Assembly: GCA_937880125.1 (NCBI GenBank)
Contig: CALFLU010000013.1
Location: 1 to 13,370, forward strand
Direction of reading: 5' to 3'
Source of the DNA: an uncultured Eubacteriaceae bacterium
GTDB taxonomy: Bacteria > Bacillota > Clostridia > Eubacteriales > UBA1433
Length of the DNA: 13,370 nucleotides
The notes under the pieces: generated by a model
Seen by the model: the letters and a program-made list of their open reading frames with translations, nothing else
What the model was told of the DNA's origin: nothing
Database searches by the model: none
Part shown: positions 7,104-12,433 of the stretch, in pieces
How the letters are laid out: every line of letters starts with the position of its first letter
Position numbering within the stretch: the stretch's first letter is position 1
Program-made: the position numbers and the translations under genes

Positions 7104-7521
7104 AGAAGGCATTGTCAAAGAAGTTAGACAAGACAGAGCATTTGTTGAAATTATCCGAAGCTCAGCCTGCAAAAAATGCGGTGCGTGTCAAATTGATCCG
7201 GAAGAAAAAGTGGTCATTGCACACGCCATCAATGCGGCGGGTGCCAAGGCGGGAGACAGGGTGGAAGTGGAGTTAAATTTTGATGCAGTGATGCGCGCCT
7301 CTCTTATTGTCTATATTATTCCGCTGATTATGTTTTTTATCGGCAGCATCATTGGGTTTTATTGGGTGCGTATCAGTGCGGCAGGACCGCAAAACCCCGT
7401 GATTGCACTGGCTTGCGGTGTGGTGTGTATTGCCGTTGCCTACGGGGTCATCAAAACCATGGACCGCAAGGGTAAATTCGGAAAAAAATACAACATGAAG
7501 GTTATCAGAGTATTGAAGTAA
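7096..7521 (+). CDS. RseC/MucC family membrane protein (SoxR-reducing system RseC-like)
   Basis: The 141-residue product starts 'MIEEGIVKEVRQDRAFVEI', typical of the RseC family. It has a cysteine cluster C25-x2-C28-x2-C31 (the CxxCxxC shape of family members), a basic/acidic soluble stretch, then two hydrophobic segments at about 66-91 and 101-121, with a positively charged C-terminal tail. RseC proteins are inner-membrane redox proteins linked in Proteobacteria to sigma-E control and SoxR reduction, and often found with Rnf-type electron-transport genes. Neither sigma-E nor rnf is visible here, so the role is open. The start overlaps aspS by eight bases in another frame and has only a weak ribosome site (AGAAGAAA), implying coupling to aspS. 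It is the last gene of the T-box operon, followed at once by a terminator. Confidence 0.85.
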   Translation: MIEEGIVKEVRQDRAFVEIIRSSACKKCGACQIDPEEKVVIAHAINAAGAKAGDRVEVELNFDAVMRASLIVYIIPLIMFFIGSIIGFYWVRISAAGPQNPVIALACGVVCIAVAYGVIKTMDRKGKFGKKYNMKVIRVLK

Positions 7522-7532
7522 GCAACGATGGC

Positions 7533-7557
7533 AAAAAAGCAGGCAACTGCTTTTTTT
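7533..7557 (+). terminator. Intrinsic terminator after the hisS–aspS–rseC operon
   Basis: AAAAAAGCAG (7533-7542) pairs with CTGCTTTTTT (7547-7556) around a GCAA tetraloop, and a run of seven T closes it. It lies 11 bases after the stop of the RseC-like gene. Confidence 0.9.
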
Positions 7558-7590
7558 CGAAAGCAGGCTACATAGCTGTTTGTTGCGGTG

Positions 7591-7599
7591 TGATATAAT
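7591..7599 (+). promoter_or_regulatory. Extended -10 promoter for the DUF512–der unit
   Basis: TGATATAAT is an extended -10 element (TGn plus perfect TATAAT at 7594-7599). No convincing -35 box is present 16-18 bases upstream, which is usual for extended -10 promoters. It sits between the upstream terminator and the gene start at 7628. Confidence 0.65.
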
Positions 7600-7627
7600 A
7601 AAAAAATAAACAACTAAAGAGGATAAA

Positions 7628-8929
7628 ATGCATCGAATCGAAACCATACAAGCCGGCTCACCGGCACACAAAAACGGCATTGCAATCGGAGATTACCTGA
7701 TTGCCATCAACGGTCATGTCATTGAAGACGTGTTGGATTATATGGTGCATTCGAGCGAAAAAAACCTCAGTCTTGATATGCGCAGTGCGAAGGGAAAAGA
7801 CTACACAGTGTCTGTGAAAAACCCACAGGGTGAATTTTTGGGAATGGGATTTGCCAGCAGCACATTGGATGAAGAAAAAAATTGCCAAAATCAATGTGTT
7901 TTTTGCTTCATCGACCAGTTGCCTGCCAATATGCGACCCAGCTTATATTTTAAGGACGACGATTATCGCATGTGTTTTTTGCACGGCAACTATGTAACGC
8001 TGACCAATGCCAAAGAGCAAGACCTGAAACGCATTGCACGGCTGCGGTTGAGCCCGATGAATATCTCGGTACATACGACCAACGAAAAATTGCGTCAAAA
8101 GATGCTGAACAATAAAAAAGCCGAAGACATCTTAAAAATCTTACAGTTTTTTTATGACAATCATATTGATATGCAGGTGCAAATTGTGCTGTGTCCCGGA
8201 CTCAATGACGGAAAAGAGCTTGAGCGAACGCTGACGGACCTTGCGGCGTTTTGCCCCGGCATTACCAGCGTGAGCATTGTGGATGTGGGACTTACGCGTT
8301 ACAGAGAAAATTTGCACCCCCTCGAAGCCTTAAGCAAAGAAAAGGCGAGGGAAACATTGGACATAGCCGAAAAATTTCAGCGCAAAATGCTGGAAGAATA
8401 CGGAACGAGATGGGTGTTTTGCGCTGACGAGATTTATATCAAAGCACAGCGAAGCATTCCCGATTATGAGTTTTATGAAGAATTTGCGCAATACGAAAAC
8501 GGCGTCGGCTTCATTGCCGCACTGAAGTATGAGTTTGACCAAGCGCTTGCGCAAACAAAGGCAAAAGATTATAACGAAAAGACAATTTCCGTTGCAACGG
8601 GCCAAAGCATTTTTGAGACGATGAAAGCATTGTGCAAAAAGGCGGAGGAAAAATTTAATATGCACATTCATGTCTATGCTGTACGCAATACATTTTTTGG
8701 CGAGAGTATTACGGTTTCCGGGCTGCTTACGGGTGCAGACATTATAAAAGAACTCAAGCAAAAGGCGTTAGGCGAAAAGTTGCTGTTGTCATCGACGATG
8801 CTGAAAAGCGGAACGGAATTGTTTTTGGACGACAAGACCGTTGGTGAAATTGAAAAAGAATTAGATGTTTCGGTGGTGATTGTGCCCCAGGACGGTGCAA
8901 AATTGCTGCAGAGCATTTTGAAAGGATAA
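7628..8929 (+). CDS. DUF512 family protein (PDZ plus radical-SAM-like Fe-S protein)
   Basis: The 433-residue product has an N-terminal PDZ-like domain (about 1-65, 'GSPAHKNGIAIGDYLIAING'). A radical-SAM-like cysteine motif follows, 'CQNQCVFCFIDQLP', with C86, C90 and C93 in C-x3-C-x2-C spacing, then 'YFKDDDYRMCFLHGNYVTLTN' (107-127) and 'NISVHTTN'. Later motifs are 'QIVLCPGLNDG', a variant 'DVGLTRYRENLHPL', and the C-terminal DUF512 domain with 'VATGQSIFETM'. This is the family annotated as DUF512/TIGR03279, of unknown biochemical function. The start has AAAGAGG at 7616-7622, five bases upstream of the ATG. Only four bases separate it from der, the usual partner in clostridia, so a link with ribosome assembly or a translation-related modification is a reasonable guess and no more. 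Confidence 0.9.
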   Translation: MHRIETIQAGSPAHKNGIAIGDYLIAINGHVIEDVLDYMVHSSEKNLSLDMRSAKGKDYTVSVKNPQGEFLGMGFASSTLDEEKNCQNQCVFCFIDQLPANMRPSLYFKDDDYRMCFLHGNYVTLTNAKEQDLKRIARLRLSPMNISVHTTNEKLRQKMLNNKKAEDILKILQFFYDNHIDMQVQIVLCPGLNDGKELERTLTDLAAFCPGITSVSIVDVGLTRYRENLHPLEALSKEKARETLDIAEKFQRKMLEEYGTRWVFCADEIYIKAQRSIPDYEFYEEFAQYENGVGFIAALKYEFDQALAQTKAKDYNEKTISVATGQSIFETMKALCKKAEEKFNMHIHVYAVRNTFFGESITVSGLLTGADIIKELKQKALGEKLLLSSTMLKSGTELFLDDKTVGEIEKELDVSVVIVPQDGAKLLQSILKG

Positions 8930-8933
8930 AATT

Positions 8934-10256
8934 ATGGCATTACCGATAGTGGCCATTGTGGGCAGACCCAATGTAGGCAAGTCTACGCTGTTTAATAAAA
9001 TAGTTCAAAGAAGAATCTCTATTGTAGAGGACACGCCGGGTGTGACAAGGGATCGCATTTATGGCAGAGCAGAATGGCTCGGGCAGGAATTTTCGGTGAT
9101 TGACACCGGAGGTATCGAGCCGCGCACCGATGACGAAATGTTAAAATCAATGCGCAGGCAGGCACAACTGGCCATTGATACGGCTGATGTCATTATTTTG
9201 ATCGCAGATGCAAAGAGCGGACTGACGGCAAATGACTTTGAGATTGCGGAAATGATTCGCAAGACCCGTGCGCACTGCATTCTTGCCGTAAACAAATTAG
9301 ACGGCATTGAAAAACAAAACTTAGTATATGAATTTTATAATTTAGGCATAGGAGAGCCCTTTGCCATTTCCGCTGAACACGGACTGGGTATTGGCGAGTT
9401 GCTGGACGAAGTGGTGTCAAGATTTGATAAGGCCGCTGAGGCAGGCGACGCAGAGCACCCTTGCCGCATTGCCGTGGTAGGCAGACCCAATGTGGGCAAA
9501 AGTACGTTGATTAACAGTCTGATCGGACAAGAGAGGGTGATTGTATCCAACGTTCCCGGAACAACGAGAGATGCCATAGACACAGACTTTGTGTACGGGG
9601 ATAAAAAGTATACCTTAGTGGACACAGCAGGCTTGCGGCGCAAGAGCAAGATTTATGACAACGTCGAGCATTACAGTGCCGTGCGCAGCGTGCGGGCAAT
9701 AGAGCAAAGTGATTTATGTATATTGATGCTGGACGCCACACAGGAAATAGGCGATCAGGATTTAAAGGTTGCGGGATTGATAGAAGACCGTGCCAAGGCA
9801 GTCATCATTGTTGTCAATAAATGGGATGTTGCCGAAAAAGAAACCATGACGATGAAAAAAATGACCGATGAAATTAAACGAAGATTTCATTTTATCGACT
9901 ATGCGCCCGTGCTGTTTATCAGCGCCCTTACAAAGAGCCGCACAGAAAAAATCATGCCGCAAATAGAACTGGCACTTAAAGAATATGAAAAGAAAATATC
10001 GACCGGGTTGCTCAACGAGTTTATTGCAGATGCCCTATTGGCACATCAACCGCCCTCAAAGGGATCCAGAAAACTGAAAATATATTACGGAACACAAACG
10101 GGCAGCTGCCCGCCTACCTTTACGTTCTTTGTTAACGATGTAAAACTGTTGGTGACTTCCTATCGAAAATACTTGCTGAATCGAATGCGCCAAGCTTTTA
10201 CATTCACCGGATCACCGATTGTTTTGCTGTTTAAATCAAGAGGTGAAAAACTGTAA
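8934..10256 (+). CDS. der: Ribosome biogenesis GTPase Der (EngA)
   Basis: Der is an essential double GTPase needed for 50S ribosomal subunit maturation. The 440-residue product has two tandem G domains and a KH-like C-terminal domain. G domain 1 carries G-R-P-N-V-G-K-S-T (10-18), D-T-G-G (57-60) and N-K-L-D (120-123). G domain 2 carries the same P-loop (183-191), D-T-A-G (230-233) and N-K-W-D (295-298). The KH-like part covers about 350-436 ('KIYYGTQTG', 'RQAFTFTGSPI'). The length is normal for Bacillota. The start at 8934 has AAAGGA at 8921-8926, inside the end of the DUF512 gene. No strong terminator follows; an AT-only inverted repeat lies just after the stop. Confidence 0.98.
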   Translation: MALPIVAIVGRPNVGKSTLFNKIVQRRISIVEDTPGVTRDRIYGRAEWLGQEFSVIDTGGIEPRTDDEMLKSMRRQAQLAIDTADVIILIADAKSGLTANDFEIAEMIRKTRAHCILAVNKLDGIEKQNLVYEFYNLGIGEPFAISAEHGLGIGELLDEVVSRFDKAAEAGDAEHPCRIAVVGRPNVGKSTLINSLIGQERVIVSNVPGTTRDAIDTDFVYGDKKYTLVDTAGLRRKSKIYDNVEHYSAVRSVRAIEQSDLCILMLDATQEIGDQDLKVAGLIEDRAKAVIIVVNKWDVAEKETMTMKKMTDEIKRRFHFIDYAPVLFISALTKSRTEKIMPQIELALKEYEKKISTGLLNEFIADALLAHQPPSKGSRKLKIYYGTQTGSCPPTFTFFVNDVKLLVTSYRKYLLNRMRQAFTFTGSPIVLLFKSRGEKL

Positions 10257-10266
10257 AAAAATACTA

Positions 10267-10302
10267 TTTACATTTTTTACATATCTGATATAATAATGAT
10301 AA
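10267..10302 (+). promoter_or_regulatory. perR promoter with embedded Per box
   Basis: TTTACA (10267-10272) and TATAAT (10289-10294) are 16 bases apart, and TGA before the -10 makes it an extended -10. The 15-mer ATATAATAATGATAA (10288-10302) matches the PerR box TTATAATnATTATAA at 12 of 14 fixed positions and covers the -10 element, so bound repressor would block RNA polymerase. Transcription would start near 10301, downstream of the ATG at 10296, which rules out that start. Confidence 0.65.
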
Positions 10303-10328
10303 TCAATTTAAAGATAGTGGGTGATGAC

Positions 10329-10730
10329 ATGAAACAGATAAAGAACTCCAGACAGCGTGATATGATTTTACAGGCGCTTAAGTTATCTTGCACACATCCC
10401 ACGGCAGATGAACTGTATCAAACAATCAAGTTGCAAGACGCACATATCAGCTTGGCAACGATTTACAGAAATTTGAATTTAATGGACGAATTGGGAATTA
10501 TCCGTAAAATTCCCATGGGCTCAGCCCCGGACAGATATGACCCCAATGCAAAAAAACATGCGCATATTTCTTGCAGAAATTGCGGGAAGGTTTGTGACTT
10601 GGAGTTGAGCAGTATTGACGCGGTGGAAAAAGAATTAATGACATTGACGGATTTTTGCGCCATTACCTATGATGTTGTTTTTACAGGACTGTGTGCGCAG
10701 TGCCAAAAAAATCAGAAAAAGGAGTCGTAA
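10329..10730 (+). CDS. perR: Fur-family peroxide-responsive repressor, PerR type
   Basis: The 133-residue product is a Fur-superfamily metalloregulator with a winged helix ('HPTADELYQ', 'SLATIYRNLNLMDELGIIRK') and a dimerisation domain. All five regulatory metal ligands of Bacillus PerR have counterparts: H23, D71, H77, H79 and D90. Aspartate at the last site, rather than the glutamate of Fur, is the feature tied to peroxide sensing by histidine oxidation. Structural zinc would be held by C82-x2-C85 and C122-x2-C125. I chose the ATG at 10329 over that at 10296: the upstream codon lies inside the promoter, the N-terminus from 10329 fits the family, and GGTGAT (10320-10325) can serve as ribosome site. 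The next gene follows after one base, so the two are co-transcribed. Confidence 0.87.
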   Translation: MKQIKNSRQRDMILQALKLSCTHPTADELYQTIKLQDAHISLATIYRNLNLMDELGIIRKIPMGSAPDRYDPNAKKHAHISCRNCGKVCDLELSSIDAVEKELMTLTDFCAITYDVVFTGLCAQCQKNQKKES

Positions 10731-10731
10731 A

Positions 10732-11385
10732 ATGCGAGAAGTACTAAACAATTTAACCTATGGTCTTTATGCGCTGGGTGTGGAGACAGGCGGCAAGAAA
10801 AATATGTGTATCATTAACACAGCCATACAGGTGAGTTCAGAGCCTGTAAAAATAACGGCTGCGCTGTCAAAGAAAAATTTTTCGCATGACTTGGTAAAAG
10901 AAGCGGGGAAATTTGCTATCAGCATTTTGGATCAGGAAACAGATAAAGAAATTTTTGGACGCATGGGATTTGCCAGCGGAAAAGACAAGGATAAGTTTGA
11001 GAATTTTACCTGCGGCGAAGACGATAATAAAAACCCGTACCTAAACGAAGCTTTGGGTGTTTTGAGTGTAAAAGTAACGGATATGCTGGATGTGGGGAGT
11101 CACACGCTGTTTGTGGGCGAAGTGGTGCAAGCCATTGCGCTTAAAGAAGGAACGCCGTTGACCTATACCTATTACAAACAAGTCAAGCGCGGGACGGTTC
11201 CGAAAAATGCGCCGACCTATGCGCCGCCTGCACAAGAGGAAAAAGTTGCAACGAGTACGGAAAAAGAGTATAAATGCGCGGTGTGCGGCTTTGTCTACAA
11301 AGACGATGTGCCCTTTGAACAGACCGCAAAAGACTATAAGTGCCCGGTGTGTAGTGCGCCGCGGGAAGTATTTAAAGAAGTGTAG
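10732..11385 (+). CDS. hrb: Flavin reductase–rubredoxin fusion (high-molecular-weight rubredoxin-like)
   Basis: The 217-residue product joins an FMN-binding flavin reductase-like domain (about 1-155, starting 'REVLNNLTYGLYALGV') to a short rubredoxin domain (179-217) through an Ala/Pro/Glu-rich linker (about 158-178). Iron ligands are C182-x2-C185 and C204-x2-C207. In Moorella the related Hrb passes electrons from NADH to the flavodiiron protein FprA, which reduces O2 or NO. No FprA is in this window. The gap between cysteine pairs is 18 residues, against about 29 in classical rubredoxins, so this iron site is trimmed. The start at 10732 has AAAGGAG at 10718-10724; the ATG at 10669 is rejected because it lies within perR in another frame. 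Linkage to perR implies control by peroxide. Confidence 0.88.
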   Translation: MREVLNNLTYGLYALGVETGGKKNMCIINTAIQVSSEPVKITAALSKKNFSHDLVKEAGKFAISILDQETDKEIFGRMGFASGKDKDKFENFTCGEDDNKNPYLNEALGVLSVKVTDMLDVGSHTLFVGEVVQAIALKEGTPLTYTYYKQVKRGTVPKNAPTYAPPAQEEKVATSTEKEYKCAVCGFVYKDDVPFEQTAKDYKCPVCSAPREVFKEV

Positions 11386-11389
11386 ACCT

Positions 11390-11420
11390 AAAACCGACAG
11401 AGAATTCTGTCGGTTTTTTT
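11390..11420. terminator. Bidirectional intrinsic terminator between convergent genes
   Basis: AAAACCGACAG (11390-11400) pairs with CTGTCGGTTTT (11407-11417) around AGAATT, followed by T to 11420. The A-run on the 5' side lets it act in both directions. It serves the perR–hrb unit on + and overlaps the stop codon of the GntR-family gene on -. Confidence 0.9.
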
Positions 11421-12132
11421 ATTCGTTGATATTCAGATAATAGTTTTGTTGCAAAAGCGATTTTTCAGCTTCGGTAAAATGTCTTTCGATGACGGCGGCG
11501 GCATTGTCGCTCATGCCGTTTTCGAGGGCGTTGACGATCATCTTGTGGTGGCGGAGCATGACTGAAGTGGAAGGAATGGTTCCGTGTTCGTAATCATAAT
11601 TTAAATAGGCCGTGTAGGCAATGTATCGAAAAATAAAATCACAAATGCTGTCATAGGCGGAAATGACAAATCGATTACCGCAAAAGCTGACGATGGATTG
11701 GTGAAAGGTGCGATCCAAAACGGCAAACAGTTCATAATCTTTGTCAAAAAGCGCTTGCTCCATGGCTGCCAGCTGTGTGTGGAGTGTGTGAAGCTGATCG
11801 GGAATAATCTTCTCACAGAGAATTTTTGCAGCGCCGCCTTCGATGATTTTGCGCGTTGCATAAAGTTCACTCATCTCTTTGATATTCAATTTTTTCACAG
11901 AAAAACCCTGATTGGGCTGGGGTTCCACCAAAGTGGTGTCTGCCAAAAGCGCTATGGCGTCTCTGACGGTGGTGCGGCTGACTTCCAATTCGTTTGCAAG
12001 TTTTGTAATGTTAATCTTTGAGCCGGGCAGCATAGACAGAGAAATAATTTGTCGATACAAATATTTGTAGACAAGTTTTAATGAAGATTCCTGGGGATTT
12101 TTTTGCAATAATTCATTAAATTGGGTATTCAT
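11419..12132 (-). CDS. GntR family transcriptional regulator, FadR subfamily (FCD domain)
   Basis: The 237-residue product has an N-terminal winged helix (about 17-80, with 'PGSKINITKLANELEVSRTTVRDAIALL' and 'PQPNQGFSV') and an all-helical FCD ligand domain. The predicted metal-binding residues of FCD are present: D140 and H144 in 'LDRTFHQS', H196 in 'RHHKMI' and H218 in 'ERHF'. Such regulators usually sense small carboxylic acids. I prefer the ATG at 12132: GGAG (12139-12142 on the - strand) is six bases before it but only three before the GTG at 12135. It is divergent from a malate/lactate dehydrogenase-family gene and probably controls it and itself. The 3' end converges on hrb through a shared terminator. 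Confidence 0.92.
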   Translation of the reverse strand: MNTQFNELLQKNPQESSLKLVYKYLYRQIISLSMLPGSKINITKLANELEVSRTTVRDAIALLADTTLVEPQPNQGFSVKKLNIKEMSELYATRKIIEGGAAKILCEKIIPDQLHTLHTQLAAMEQALFDKDYELFAVLDRTFHQSIVSFCGNRFVISAYDSICDFIFRYIAYTAYLNYDYEHGTIPSTSVMLRHHKMIVNALENGMSDNAAAVIERHFTEAEKSLLQQNYYLNINE

Positions 12133-12151
12133 CACGTTCTCCGATTTAAAG

Positions 12152-12180
12152 ATTGATACGAACAGGCAAAAAATTGATAC
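12152..12180. repeat. Paired direct repeat ATTGATAC, candidate operator
   Basis: ATTGATAC occurs exactly at 12152-12159 and 12173-12180, with a 21-base period, that is two helical turns on one face of the DNA. It lies just downstream of the -10 of the regulator gene, a typical position for autorepression. The binding protein is unknown; the local GntR-type regulator is the first candidate. Confidence 0.4.
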
Positions 12181-12188
12181 TTGCCACC

Positions 12189-12217
12189 ATTATAGCATTT
12201 TTCAATCTATTTTTCAG
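12189..12217 (-). promoter_or_regulatory. Promoter of the GntR-family regulator gene
   Basis: Read on the - strand, CTGAAA (12217-12212) and a perfect TATAAT (12194-12189) are 17 bases apart. Transcription would start near 12182. Two copies of GTATCAAT follow within the first 35 bases of the transcript. Confidence 0.65.
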
Positions 12218-12327
12218 ATATCTTTAAGACTTTTTTTCCGACAAAAATCACCCTCGCTCTGCGGAGTGTCTCTTTTTGGTGTCTATTTAATTGCAAAACT
12301 CTAAAACTGCATGAAATAAGGTTCAAA

Positions 12328-12343
12328 TGCACTTTTTGGTGCA
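12328..12343. repeat. Inverted repeat TGCAC-N6-GTGCA upstream of the dehydrogenase promoter
   Basis: Five-base arms TGCAC (12328-12332) and GTGCA (12339-12343) flank six bases. Direct CAAATG copies at 12324-12329 and 12342-12347 overlap it. It is centred about 65 bases upstream of the predicted transcription start, where an activator or a second repressor site could lie. CTTTTTGGTG, partly inside it, recurs exactly at 12272-12281. Confidence 0.3.
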
Positions 12344-12364
12344 AATGGCATGGGATATGTTTCC

Positions 12365-12393
12365 TTGAAAACGGAAAATGTAAACGATATAAT
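12365..12393 (+). promoter_or_regulatory. Sigma-A promoter of the dehydrogenase gene
   Basis: TTGAAA (12365-12370) and perfect TATAAT (12388-12393) are separated by 17 bases, with transcription expected near 12400. Confidence 0.8.
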
Positions 12394-12395
12394 TT

Positions 12396-12405
12396 TTGTC
12401 GACAG
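12396..12405. promoter_or_regulatory. FadR/GntR-type operator candidate at the transcription start
   Basis: TTGTCGACAG contains the perfect 8-base palindrome TGTCGACA (12397-12404). It fits the general FadR-subfamily operator pattern t.GTm-kAC.a at all but the final base. It covers the predicted +1 of the dehydrogenase gene, an ideal position for repression by the divergent regulator. Confidence 0.5.
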
Positions 12406-12433
12406 GAAATTAAAATAAAATCAGGAGGATGAA

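Noticed and set aside
10252..10281. TGTAAAAAA / TTTTTTACA inverted repeat after der as a terminator
   Set aside because: The stem is nearly all A-T with a 12-base loop and lacks a GC core; it also overlaps the perR -35 region. Termination here is unproven.
10296..10328. Upstream ATG as perR start
   Set aside because: It falls inside the Per box, upstream of the likely transcription start, and adds 11 residues not expected in the family.
10669..10731. Upstream ATG as start of the flavin reductase–rubredoxin gene
   Set aside because: It lies inside perR in another frame and would add a basic extension; the ATG at 10732 has a proper AAAGGAG site.
12246..12276. Hairpin with T-run (CTCGC-TCT-GC-GGAG) as a terminator
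   Set aside because: It has only five pairs with a bulge and lies in the middle of a divergent intergenic region where no transcript is expected to end.
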